Assembly: GCA_027972325.1 (NCBI GenBank)
Contig: JAPMOS010000031.1
Coordinates: 147,501-167,500, forward strand
Length of the DNA: 20,000 bases
Direction of reading: 5' to 3'
From: Paratrimastix pyriformis
Taxonomy: Eukaryota > Preaxostyla > Paratrimastigidae
Numbering within the stretch: the stretch's first letter is position 1; each line of letters starts with the position of its first letter. The position numbers and the translations under genes are program-made. Shown piece after piece: positions 1 to 10,570 of the stretch. The notes under the pieces were generated by a model that was not told the origin of the DNA, did no database searches, and saw only the letters and a list, made by a program, of their open reading frames with translations.

Positions 1-50
1 CAGCACAGCACAGCACAGCCAGCACAGCCAGCCAGCCAGCCAGGCCAGCC

Positions 51-106
<56 letters not shown>

Positions 107-130
107 ACAGAGACAGACAGACAGAACAGC

Positions 131-180
<50 letters not shown>

Positions 181-288
181 GCACAGCACATCACAGCACA
201 GCACAGCACAGCACAGCACAGCACAGCCAGCACAGCACAGCACAGCACAGCACAGCACAGCACAGCCAGCCAGCCAGCCAGGCCAGCC

Positions 289-369
<81 letters not shown>

Positions 370-584
370 ACAGACAGAACAGCTAGACAGACAGACAGAC
401 AGAACAGCTAGACAGACAGACAGACAGACAGACAGCACAGCACAGCACAGCACAGCACAGCACAGCACAGCACAGCACAGCACAGCACAGCACAGCACAG
501 CACAGCACAGCACAGCACAGCCAGCACAGCCAGCCAGCCAGCCAGGCCAGCCCCAGCCAGCCAGCTAGCCAGCCAGCCAGCCAG

Positions 585-629
<45 letters not shown>

Positions 630-1050
630 ACAGACAGAACAGCTAGACAGACAGACAGACAGAACAGCTAGACAGACAGACAGACAGACAGACAGCACAG
701 CACAGCACAGCACAGCACAGCACAGCACAGCACAGCACAGCACAGCACAGCACAGCACAGCACAGCACAGCCAGCACAGCCAGCCAGCCAGCCAGGCCAG
801 CCCCAGCCAGCCAGCACAGCACAGCCAGCCAGCCAGCCAGGCCAGCCCCAGCCAGCCAGCACAGCACAGCCAGCCAGCCAGCACAGCACAGCCAGCCAGC
901 CAGCCAGGCCAGCCCCAGCCAGCCAGCACAGCACAGCCAGCCAGCCAGCCAGCACAGCACAGCCAGCCAGCCAGCCAGGCCAGCCCCAGCCAGCCAGCAC
1001 AGCACAGCCAGCCAGCCAGCCAGGCCAGCCACAGGCACGCACAGAAAGAG
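1..1050. repeat. Nested CAGCA/CAGC/CAGA satellite with higher-order structure
   Basis: Blocks of the pentamer CAGCA, the tetramer CAGC and the tetramer CAGA alternate, with the marker words GGCCAGCCCCAGCC and AGAACAGCTAGACAGAC between blocks. The switch from CAGA to CAGCA recurs near 180, 433 and 692, and the AACAGCTAG marker near 124, 377/401 and 637/662, giving a higher-order unit of about 255 bp. From about 780 to 1030 the array changes to short units of CAGC plus GGCCAGCCCC plus CAGCACAGCA. The open frames here (Leu/Cys/Ala, Gly/Trp/Leu, Ser/Val/Cys) follow from the repeat and are not genes. The array starts just past the donor at 1058 of the acid phosphatase gene, so it lies in an intron of that gene. 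Confidence 0.95.
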
Positions 1051-1058
1051 ACACAGAC

Positions 1059-2388
1059 CTTCTCGACGAAGAGCGCGTCGGCCACGGCCAGGAAGTATGG
1101 CGGCACGTTGACATTGGGGATGCCCGTCAGTGTGGCCAGCTTGGCAATGAGATCGGCCTGCCGGGTCCAGGCGCTCTGGAATTCGGGGGTCTGATAGAGC
1201 AGCTCGTCCAGAAGCGACTGGGCTCGGGGACACACGTCGAAGCCGCGCAGCAGGTACTCGGAGGCCTTGTCCGTGGTCATGATGGGAACAGGCTGGTGGG
1301 GGGGTGATAGTGCCACAGGGGTGAGAGCCGAATAATGGTCATGATGGGGTGATAGCCGCATCGTGGAGGTGGGGGCGAGAGCCGCGCAGGTACTCGGTGG
1401 CCTTGTCTGTGGTCATGATGGGACCCAGCTGGTGGGGTGATAGCCGCATTATGGTCCTGATGAACTGATGGGGTGATAGCCGCATGGTGGGTGGGGGTGA
1501 GAGCCGCATAGGGATCGACACCTGGTGAGTGGGGGTGATAGCCGCATATGTTGGGTGGGGGTGGGAGCTGCATATGTTGGGAGTGGGGGTGAGAGCTGCA
1601 TCGTGGGTGGGGCGATGGCGGATTGGGGGTGAGAGCCACATATCATGGGTGGGAACAGGGTGAGATACGCATCATCATGGGTGAGAGCCACATGACCATG
1701 AGGAGCCACATCTCATGGGGGGAACAGTCCACTTGGGGTGAGATCCACCCCTGGGGGTGAGATCCAGAACCGCATGGATGTGGAGAGGGACGACGCGCGA
1801 ATGGGGCAGGCCCAAATGCCGACCTGGACATTGTTGGGCAGGGCCGGGGTGGTGGTGCCCTCGATATTGGGGCCAGAACCCGGGGGGAAGATACCCTGGA
1901 GTTGGCTCTGCGATTTTTGATCATGTTGAAAATAAAACAAATCATCGAGTGAAACAAGCACAGACCACAGCACTCACCAAGGTCCTTTCGAAACCCGATG
2001 CACGAATGTCTATCAAAAAAATTGGTCCTCTCGTTGGGGGGACAGAAGAAGAGCCTTCGGACAAATATCAAGGGAATTGTAGTGGAGGGGCAGCAGGTCG
2101 CTATAGTGCTGGTGCAGGGCACGACCCAACTGATAATGTTGGTTCATGCCGATGCCGGTCAGGTCGCCAATATCGGTCCAATTCGTCGGGTCCAGGGGCA
2201 TTTGCATTTGGGGCGAACGGTCGCCATGGCTGAAGAGTCCGCGATGATAGGGACGCAAGATGGGAGAACAAGGTGACCAAGAATTCGAGGGAGCGCAATT
2301 TTGATGAACCAGACCGAGTCAAGAGTTGAATCGAAAGGAGCTCGCAGAAAACTGGCAACGCCAGTGAGAGGAGCAGCAAAGAACGCAT
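1059..2388 (-). CDS. Histidine acid phosphatase (lysosomal/prostatic type), 3' end outside window
   Basis: This is a branch-2 histidine phosphatase that hydrolyses phosphomonoesters at acid pH, secreted or lysosomal. Exons on the minus strand: 2388-2315, 2229-2063, 2009-1978, 1907-1880, 1823-1771, 1292-1059. The start gives a signal peptide (MRSLLLLSLALPVFC). Splicing joins a split Arg codon to make LLTRHGDRSP, the catalytic RHGxRxP motif. DIYIRASGFERTL follows, equivalent to the family's YVRSTDFDRTL, then QLQGIFPPG, then VVPLHIHAPVPIMTTDKASE, then a helical segment ending ADALFVEK. Phases agree at every junction. Introns are 85, 53, 70, 56 and 478 bp, then one of more than 1 kb holding the satellite. 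The 56-bp intron (1824-1879) is the least sure: reading through stays open but loses the conserved Pro-x-His segment. The second catalytic motif (His-Asp) should lie beyond position 1. The other exons are well supported by family similarity recalled from memory. Confidence 0.87.
1293..1770 (-). repeat. Acid phosphatase intron filled with the GGGGTNNNAGCC word
   Basis: This 478-bp intron, between exons ending at 1771 and starting at 1292, is built from about 15 imperfect copies of GGGGTGATAGCCGCAT or GGGGTGAGAGCCRCAT (plus-strand reading), spaced irregularly by GTGGGTGGGG-like spacers. Clear copies start near 1345, 1435, 1471, 1493, 1533, 1583, 1625 and 1680. The gene's other introns of this kind are 53-85 bp, so the intron seems to have grown by accumulating this word. 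No coding sequence is seen apart from the exon-edge copy at 1378-1425. Confidence 0.8.
1378..1425 (-). repeat. Duplicated 5' edge of acid phosphatase exon 1059-1292
   Basis: On the minus strand this repeats the first 45 or so bases of the exon, including an upstream CCACCAG acceptor. Against the real exon it has one synonymous change (ACG to ACA), one Ser-to-Thr change and one missing CTG codon, so the frame is kept. It lies upstream in the direction of transcription, separated from the real edge by copies of the GGGGTNNNAGCC word. Confidence 0.85.
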
Positions 2389-2534
2389 TCCACCTGCCGA
2401 TTTTGTGACAGAGTCCACGGTTACTCGCACTATCCCTTGGTTTGAGTGCGGGCGCTCTGCTCTCTGGCCACGGTCTGGCTCTCGCAAGGGCACGGCCCCA
2501 AATCTAGTTTTTGACCATCGCGTGCCATCCATAG
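2389..2534. promoter_or_regulatory. Divergent promoter between acid phosphatase and SH3 gene
   Basis: Only 146 bp separate the two start codons, which point away from each other, so both promoters and 5' leaders must lie here or overlap the genes. The sequence is free of the repeats that fill the gene bodies. I see no clear TATA box. The word GGCGCTCTG (about 2450-2458) resembles GGCGCTCCG in the other divergent spacer, but two occurrences prove nothing. Confidence 0.55.
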
Positions 2535-5500
2535 ATGAGCGCCACCCCCTCACCGGTTCCCAAGAGTTACATTGTTCTCTTCGATTTTGATGCAGTTGAA
2601 GCCGTCCAACTCGCGGTTCGGCAACATGACATTGTTCATTGTTCGTCTTGTTTTTTTCCCCCTGACTCGAACGCGAATTCTCCCGCACCGCAAATTTTTT
2701 AGCCATTTCGGAGCCCCAGGAGGATTGGCTGCTCTGCTATTCGGAGACGGCCCAGGGTTACGTGCCTGCCAACTATTTGATGAGCCTCGAGGATTTTATT
2801 GCCCAGCAGCCCAACAACCCGGCCTTATTTTCGCCCACGGTCACCCTCACCCCGGCCGTGGCCGCCCAGCCACCCTCACCCGGGGGCCTCGTCCTCGAGG
2901 CGGCTCCAACCCCGTCGACTCCACTTCCGTCCAGTTCACAGTTCGTCGAGGGGCATATATCCCCCACGGCCACAGGGACTGTTCCCAGTCCCCAGGTCCC
3001 TGACCCCACCACGTCTCCCGCTCCCCGGAGCATCACCCCGCCGCAGCAACGCCGGGCCCGGAAGGCCGCCCCGCCTGCACTGGACCCTGAGGATGACCTG
3101 CTGCTATCACCCCGGGGACCAGCCACCTCATCCCCCCCACACACCCCAAGCACACCCCCACCCCCACCCCCGGTCCCCCACACCCCCACCCTCTCCCCAG
3201 TCGCTGTCACCCCCATCCCCACCCAAGCCGCTCCCTCCCCGGTGGTGGCTTCCACCTCCCCTGCCGATGTACCCCCTGCCGCCACCACCCCGGCGCCAGC
3301 CACACCCGAGGTCGTCGCACACACCACCATCACCCCGGCTGAGGTCCCGGCCCCGGCACCAGCCACAGTTGATGTGGCCCCGGCACCAGCCACGGTTGAC
3401 GTGGCCTCGGCACCAGCCACAGTTGATGTGGCCCCGGCACCAGCCACCGTGGAGGCCCCAGCGACCGTGACCCCGGCCCCCGCTGTTGAGGCCCCGACAC
3501 CAGTCACCGCTGAAAATCCAGCCCCAGCCCCAGCCACAGCGACCGTGGAGACCCCGGCACCAGCCACCGTGGAGGCCCCAGTCCCCGCTGTTGAGGCCCC
3601 GGCACCAGCCACCGTGGAGGCCCCAGTCCCCGCTGTTGAGGCCCCGGCACTAGCCACCGCCCCCGAAACTCCCGCCCCGGCACCAGCCACCACTGAAAAT
3701 CCTGCCCCGGCATCAGCCACCACTGAAAATCCTGCCCCGGCACCAGCCACAGCCACGGAGGCCCCGGCACAAGCCACAGCCACGGAGGCCCCGGCACCAG
3801 CCACAGCCACGGAGGCCCCGGCACAAGCCACAGCCACGGTGGCCCCGGCACCAGCCACCGTTGTGGCCCCGGCCCCCGCTATTGAGGCCCCGGCACCAGC
3901 CACAGCCACGGAGGCCCCGGCACCAGCCACCGCCGCCGAAACCCCCGCCCCGGCACCAGCCACAGCCACGGTGGCCCCGGCACCAGCCACCGTTGTGGCC
4001 CCGGCACCAGCCACAGCCACGGAGGCCCCGGCACCAGCCACAGCCACGGAGGCCCCGGCACCAGCCACCGCAATTGAGTCGACATCTCCCAGTGAGTCTC
4101 CTGCCCCGGCACCAGCCACTGCTGCTGCTCCCGTCGTTGAGACTGCCGCAGCCACGCCAGCCACCGCTGAGGCCCCGGCACCAGCCACCGCCACCACTGA
4201 GGCACCAGCCACCACTGTTGAGGTACCAGCCACTGCTGCCACTGAGGCACCAGCCACCGCCACCGAGGCACCAGCCACCACCATCGAGGTTCCAGCCACC
4301 ACCATCGAGGTACCAGCCACCACCACCACCGAGGTACCAGCCACCGCTGAGGCCCCGGCACCCACCACCACCGCTGAGGCACCAGCCACCACCACCGAGG
4401 CACCATCCACCACCACCGAGGTTCCAGCCACCGCCACTGAGGCACCAGCCACTGTTGAGGCCCCAGCCACCACCACCGAGGCACCAGCCACCACCGTACC
4501 AGCCGCAGTCGTGGCTCCGACCGCCGAGGCACCAGCCACTGAGGCCCCGGCACCAGCCACTGTTGAGGCCCCGGTATCAGCCACCGCTGAGGCCCCGGCA
4601 CCAGCCACTGTTGCACCAGCAGCTGTTGAGGTTTTGGCCCCGGCACCAGCCACCGCTGAGGCCCCGGCACCAGCCACCACAGAGACACCAACCCCGGCAC
4701 CAGCCACCACCATCACCGGCACTGAGGAGGCAACCTCGGCACCAGCCACTGTTGAGGCCCCGGCACCAGCCACCACGGAGGCCCCGGTAAGAGCCGCCAT
4801 CACCGCCACCGGCACGGATGCTTCAACCCCGGCACCAGCCACCAGCACCATCACCGGCACAGAGACTCCTGCCCCGGCACCAGCCACCACCGTGGAGGCT
4901 TCAACCCCGGCACCAGCCACCGCCACCACTACCGGCACGGAGGCTTCAACCCCGGTACCAGCCACCTCCCTGTGCCCGGATCACCACGATGTGGGGGAGG
5001 ACGACATCACCTTTGGGGACGAGGAGGTCTCCCTGCCCGGGGTAACAGCCACCGCCGCTGCCCCACAGGTGGCTCCCACCCCGGTTGGTGAGGTCGGGGT
5101 GACAGCCACCGCCACCGCTGCCCCACAGCCCGCAGAGGTGGCTCCCACCCCGGTTGGCGAGGTCGGGGTAACAGCCACCGCAGCCCCGCAGCCCGCAGGA
5201 GAGGTGGCTCCCACCCCGGTTGGTGAGGAGGATGAGATCGGGGTGACAGCCACCACCACCGAGCCGGTGCTCGCCGCGTCATGTCCACATCATGCTCAGG
5301 TGGCTCCCGCCCCCGAAGTGGCTCCCGCCCCCGAGGTGGCTCCCACCCCTGTTGTCGAGGTGGCTCCCGCCCCGGCTGTCGAGGCGGCTCCCGCCCCGGC
5401 TGTCGAGGTGGCTCCCGCCCCCGCTGCCCCACATCCCGAGGAGGTGGCTCCCGCCCCCGCTGTCCCACATCCACATCCCGAGGAGGTGGCTTCCACCCCT

Positions 5501-8500
5501 GCCACCGTGGTTGTTGAGGTGGCTCCCGCCCCTGTCGCCGAGGTGGCTCCCGCCCCCGCCGCCCCCGCTCCCGAGGTGGCTCCCGCCCCCGCCCCGCAAG
5601 AGCCCATCGAGGTGCTGGTGGTGGCTCCCACCCCTGCTGCGGCTGTCGCCGAGGTGGCTCCCACCCCTGCCGTTGAGGTGGCTCCCACCCCTGCCGTTGA
5701 GGTGGCTCCCACCCCTGTCGCCGAGGTGGCTCCCACCCCTGTCGCCGAGGTGGCTCCCACCCTTGCTGTTGAGGTGGCTCCCGCCCCGGCTGTTGAGGTG
5801 GCTCCCACCCCTGCTGCCGCTGTCCCCGGGGTAGTGGCTCCCGCCCCCGCTCCCGCCCCAGAGGTGGCTCCCGCCCCTGTCCCCGAAGTGGCTCCCGCCC
5901 CTGTCCCCGAAGTGGCTCCCGCCCCTGCTGCCGCTGTCCCCGAGGTGGCTCCCGCCCTGGTTGTTGAGGTGGCTCCCGCCCCGGTTGAAGTGGCTCCCGC
6001 CCCTGCTGCCCCTGCCCCCGAGGCGGCTCCCACCCATGCTGCTCCTGCAGTGGCTCCCGCCTCTATCACCGAGGTGGCTCCCGCCCCTGCCCCCGAGGTG
6101 GCTCCCGCCCCTGCTACTGCATTGGCCCCCGCCTCTGTCACCGAGGTCGTGGCTCCCACCCCTGCCGTTGAGGTGGCTCCCGCCCCCGGCCCCGCCGCCC
6201 CCCAGCCCGAGGAGGTGGCTCCCACCCCTGCCGTTGAAGTGGCTCCCACCCCTGCCGTTGAAGTGGCTCCCACCCCTGCCGTTGAAGTGGCTCCCACCCC
6301 TGCCGTTGAAGTGGCTCCCACCCCTGCCGTTGAAGTGGCTCCCACCCCTGCCGTTGAAGTGGCTCCCACCCCTGCCGTTGAGGTGGCTCCCACCCCTGCA
6401 GCTGTCCCCACCGAGGTGGCTCCCACCCCTGCTGGTGTCACTGTCCCCGAGGTGACACCCGCCATCCCGCTGGTCACTGAGGACCAGCCCCCGACTACCT
6501 CTGCCACCCCGGTCATAGCCACCACCGCCACCACCGCTAGTGCCGGGGCACCAGCCACCACCACCGACACCAAGATGGACTTGGTCGAGATCACCCCCGC
6601 TGCGAGTGCCGGGGTACCAGCCACCATCACCGCCAATACCGCCGCGAGTGCCGGGGTACCAGCCACCAAGATGACCCAGCTGGACCCGGTCGACATCACC
6701 CCTGCCGCTATTGCCGGGGCACCAGCCACCGTCACCAAGATGGACTTGGTCGACATCACCCCTGCTGCTATTGCCGGGGTACCAGCCACCGCCGCTATTG
6801 CCGGGGTACCAGCCACCAAGGTGGCCCACCTGGACTTGGCCGACATCACCGCCGGCAGCAGCGCCTCCCTGGACGACGTCATCCTGGTCACGGGGACGGC
6901 CACCCTGACCGGGGTACCAGCCACCACCACGGTCATCACCACCGGGGTACCAGCCACCATCACCCCCACCAACATCCCCGAGATCTGTCAAGGGCTGGAC
7001 ACCATCTCCTCGGTGATGTCGACTGCCTCGGAGGGGCCAGTACCCCAGCCGGCCGTCCATCACCCAATCCCTGCCGTAGCCTGCACCACCCCCCCGGGCG
7101 GGATGATGATGATGTCTGATTCGCTGCTGGGTGTCAGTTCGCTGTCCGCCGAGGATTCGCCTGCCGCTGCTGCCGCTGCCGCCGGCGCCCCCCTCGCGGC
7201 CGTGCCGACTGGGGGTATATCACCCGACCAACAGTGCCCTGAGGTACTGTCGACTGTCTCACCAACCGCCCATTCAACGGCCACCACCACCACCACCACC
7301 ACCACCATCACCCCGCCCAACCCGGTGGCGGCCGGCCGCTCGCCACATCTGCAACAGCATGGGTTGCATGCGCCCCCGTTGGCCGAATCGCTGATGACAT
7401 CGTCGTTGTCCTCCTCGCTGCCTGATATGGCGATGCTCGGTGGACACCCCGTGCCGCCCATGCCCAGACGGGGCAGCGCACAGCTGATGCTGGAGGTCTG
7501 GTTGATGGTGATGATGTTGGTGTTGATGTTGGTGTTGATGTTGATGATGATTGGATGTTGATGTTGATGATGATTGGATGTTGATGTTGATGTTGATGTT
7601 GATGATGATTGGATGTTGATGTTGATGATGATTGGATGTTGATGTTGATGATGATGATTGGTTGATGATGATGATCGGATGATGATGTTGAGATGGTGGT
7701 GGTGGTGGTGGTGGTGGTGGTGGTGGTGGTGGTGGTGGTGGTGGTGGTGGTGGTGGTGGTGGTGGTGGTGGTGGTGGTGGTGGTGGTGGTGGTGGTGGTG
7801 GTGGTGGTGGTGGTGGTGGTGTGGTGGTGGTGGTGGTGGTGGTGGTGGTGGTGGTGGTGGTGGTGGTGGTGGTGGTGGTGGTGGTGGTGGTGGTGGTGGT
7901 GGTGGTGGTGGTGGTGGTGGTGGTGGTGGTGGTGGTGGTGGTGGTGGTGGTGGTGGTGGTGGTGGTGGTGGTGGTGGTGGTGGTGGTGGTGGTGGTGGTG
8001 GTGGTGGTGGTGGTGGTGGTGGTGGTGGTGGTGGTGGTGGATGGTGGTGGATGGTGGTGGATGGTGGTGGATGGTGGTGGATGGTGGTGGATGGTGGTGG
8101 ATGGTGGTGGATGGTGGTGGATGGTGGTGGATGGTGGTGGATGGTGGTGGATGGTGGATGGTGGTGGATGGTGGTGGATGGTGGTGGATGGTGGTGGATG
8201 GTGGTGGATGGTGGTGGATGGTGGTGGATGGTGGTGGATGGTGGTGGATGGTGGTGGATGGTGGTGGATGGTGAGGTGGTGGATGGTGGTGGATGGTGGT
8301 GGATGGTGGTGGATGGTGGTGGATGGTGGTGGATGGTGGTGGATGGTGGTGGATGGTGGTGGTGGATGGTGGTGGATGGTGGATGGTGGTGGATGGTGGT
8401 GGATGGTGGTGGTGGATGGTGGTGGATGGTGGTGGATGGTGGTGGATGGTGGTGGATGGTGATGGTGATGATGATGATGTTGATGCTGGTGTTGATGCTG

Positions 8501-10294
8501 ATCGGATGTTGATGTTGATGATGATGGTGGTGGTGGTGGCGATGCTGGGCGGACACCCGGTGCCGCCCATGCCCAGACGGGGCAGCGCCCAGCTGGTCTG
8601 GCTGGGTTGGGGTTGGATGTTAACGATGATGATGATTGGATGATGAGGATGATGATGTCTTTTCGGTCTTTTCGTCTCAGAATCCAATCATCATCCAAAT
8701 CATCATTCAATCGTCATCCAATCATCATCAGCATCATCAGCATCAGCATCCATTCATCCATTCATCCATTCATCCATTCATTCTCTTCTTGGTGGGTTTG
8801 TGTGTGTGGGGTGGCATCCCCCCATCCTCAGAGCGCCATCATCACGGAGGTCTCCATCCCCCCGGTCTCCCCCTCGGCCGTGTCCTCCCTGCTCCCGGCC
8901 ATGTCCACCTCGACCACCACCTCCCCCCTGGTGCCCCCGCACCATCACCAGCAGGAACGGCAGCAGCGGCTATTACCCCCGGACTCTCCACCCGCGCCAG
9001 CATCACCCCTGCCCTTTGTTGCCCCTGTCGGCGGGGTACTGACCACCACCATCACCCCGGCCACCACCACCTGGGGTACCAGCCACCACCCGGATCAGGG
9101 TCAGGGGGATGAGGGTGAGGATGACGGGGGTGATAGCCACCACCGACATCACCTCCCCCAGACCATTGCCCAGGCCATGCAGACGGGTCTTTCGCACTCC
9201 ACCGACAACAACCATCCCGGGGGGATAGCCACCCATCCGATCAGCTGTCCGGCCTTCGGGGAGGCGGCCCTGTGGAAGGCCGCCATGGAATTGCACCAGT
9301 ACAACCAAACATATCGATTGACCCCCTATATGCCTCCCATCCTCTCCCCGACCGCCCCCTTGGGTGGCGATGATGATTGGATGATGATTGGATGATGATT
9401 GGATGATGATTGGATGATGATTGGATGATGATTGGATGATGATTGGATGATGACGATTGGGTGATGATGATGATGATTGGATGATTGGATGATGATGATT
9501 GGATGATTGGATGATGATGATTGGATGATTGGATGATGATGATTGGATGATTGGATGCTGATGGCTGGTTGATGTTGATGATGATGCTGATGATTGGGTG
9601 ATGATGATGATGATGATTGGATGATGTTGATTGGATGATGATGTTGATTGGATGATGATGTTGATGGATGGATGGATGGGTGGATGATGATCGTAATGGT
9701 GCTGAGCATGCTCTCTGGCCAGTATTCCCCTTAACTCTCACGCTGTCATTCTCTCCCTTCCGTCTGATCCTCTTCCCCTCCCTCCCTCCCGCCCATCTCA
9801 CTGCCCGCACGTCCCGCGCCCAAGCCGCTCTGGCCAACGCCCGCGCGGTCCTATCCGAGGCCCGCCACTTCGCAGCCCACCTGGTGGCTACCACCCTCCC
9901 CGAGGCGGCTCCCGCCCCCCCGGCACCATCCACCCAGCCGCTTCCACCCCCGGGTCGTAGCCACCATCCCGTACACCCGGACGGTGGGTTGGGTCGACCG
10001 CGGGCCGCCCCGGGGTTGGGTCGACATCACCGGGCACCACTCGACCAGTCCCTGGGGGTGGTAGTCGCAAGTACCCCGGGTGGGTTGGAAAGCGATGCCG
10101 ATGATGCGGACGAGTGGCTCGGGTCCCCATCCAAGCCCTCGCTCACCGCCTTGCCGCCTGCCGAGAACTCACCCCATTCGGTGGACGAGTCGGCCGATGA
10201 GGAGGAGGAGGATCTCTCCCTGGAGCTGCCGGCTGCCCCGCCGGCGGCGGCTGGGCGGGCTGTTGCTGCGGCTGCTGCGGCTGGGATGCATTGA
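2535..10294 (+). CDS. SH3-domain protein with very long Ala/Pro/Thr/Val repeat tail
   Basis: Exons: 2535-2640, 2703-7495, 8832-9363, and about 9825-10294 (9723 is an alternative acceptor in the same phase); about 1966 aa. Residues 10-62 form an SH3 domain: the ALYDY-type VLFDFDA, the DELS-type region, DIVHSISEPQEDWLL after splicing, then GYVPANYL. The 62-bp first intron (GTTCGT...TTTTTTAG) is placed by domain continuity. The tail has three zones: APAPAT/EAPATT repeats (about 3340-4970), VAPTPAVE/VAPAP repeats (5060-6460) and GVPAT repeats (6530-6970). Exon 3 contains a less repetitive patch (AALWKAAMELHQYNQTYRL) and exon 4 a helical ALANARAVLSEARHFAAHLV and an acidic stretch before TGA. The family is not recognised. 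An SH3 domain and no signal peptide argue for a cytosolic scaffold, not a mucin. The junction of exons 2 and 3 is uncertain because the exon edge is duplicated. Confidence is high for SH3, moderate for the 3' exons. Confidence 0.78.
3340..6970 (+). repeat. Coding minisatellites in the SH3-protein tail
   Basis: Irregular GC-rich repeats in coding frame: GCCCCGGCACCAGCCACC-type units to about 4970, GAGGTGGCTCCCACCCCT-type units to about 6460, and GCCGGGGTACCAGCCACC-type units to about 6970. A homogeneous tandem array of a 24-bp unit (VAPTPAVE, about 7 copies plus a partial) lies at about 6211-6405 and looks the youngest. Copies vary by whole codons, so the frame is kept throughout. Confidence 0.9.
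7496..8831 (+). repeat. Expanded intron 2 of SH3 gene: GAT/GTT, GGT and 10-bp arrays
   Basis: After donor GTCTGG at 7496 come GATGTTGATGATGATTG-type repeats (to about 7690), a nearly pure GGT array (about 7695-8040, one 2-bp slip near 7820), then about 40 copies of the 10-bp unit ATGGTGGTGG (8041-8460, a few shortened). A copy of the exon 2 edge lies at 8535-8595, followed by mixed GATGAT and CATTCATC repeats up to the CCTCAG acceptor at 8831. The transcript carries the G-rich strand, which could form two-tier G-quadruplexes. The poly-Gly/Trp/Val and poly-His/Pro frames here are artefacts of the repeat. Confidence 0.9.
8535..8595 (+). repeat. Duplicated 3' edge of SH3-gene exon 2
   Basis: This repeats 7434-7486, encoding AMLGGHPVPPMPRRGSAQL in both places. 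The four base differences over 57 bp (CTC/CTG, GGT/GGC, CCC/CCG, GCA/GCC) are all synonymous. The copy is followed directly by a GTCTGG donor at 8596; the first copy has its GTCTGG donor three codons later, at 7496. Both are therefore plausible ends for exon 2, and the copy may be used in some transcripts. Confidence 0.88.
9364..9710 (+). repeat. ATGATGATTGG-type minisatellite in SH3-gene intron 3
   Basis: About seven 11-bp units of ATGATGATTGG start near 9373, followed by 16-bp variants with alternating GATGATGATT and GGATGATT, GTTGAT variants, and a short GGAT tetramer run at about 9665-9682. The array lies between exon 3, ending at 9363, and the acceptor at 9722 or 9824. Between those two acceptors the sequence is pyrimidine-rich (CTCTCCC, CCTCCCTCCC), which favours the later acceptor. 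Confidence 0.8.
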
Positions 10295-10537
10295 GGGGGG
10301 TGATCGCCACGCCATACACACATTGAAAATTGTCACCCCCCCCCCCCCCGTCTGACTGACCCCATCGTCATCATCCCCCCCCCCACCTCCACCCCCACCA
10401 CGCCGCTGTAACTTTCTCTTCGTTGGTCGACCTCCCCCCCGTTGGGGATCATCTCGAGGTCATCACCCCCCCCACGCCCCCCTTCCATATCTTATCGACA
10501 CATCCCTGCCCTCCTTCCCCCCTCCAATTTGGAGTAG

Positions 10538-10570
<33 letters not shown>

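Noticed and set aside
130-1030. Several open frames rich in Leu/Cys/Ala and Gly/Trp/Leu in the left satellite
   Set aside because: They are direct translations of CAGCA, CAGC and CAGA repeats, which stay open in several frames; no conserved protein is present.
2773-4965. 730-codon open frame on the minus strand, Gly/Ala/Val-rich
   Set aside because: It is the mirror of the in-frame repeats of the SH3 gene, whose plus-strand frame is anchored by a real SH3 domain and splice junction.
2762-7561. Reading the SH3 gene as a mucin-like protein starting within exon 2 and ending at 7561
   Set aside because: The apparent start is a GTG inside the SH3 motif GYVPANY, and the end is run-on into the intron past a GTCTGG donor. 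The true start is the ATG at 2535; there is no signal peptide.
7060-8710. Long poly-His, poly-Pro, poly-Thr frames on the minus strand and poly-Gly, poly-Trp, poly-Val frames on the plus strand
   Set aside because: They are translations of GGT and GGTGGTGGAT arrays inside an intron; no unique coding sequence lies in them except the exon-edge copy.
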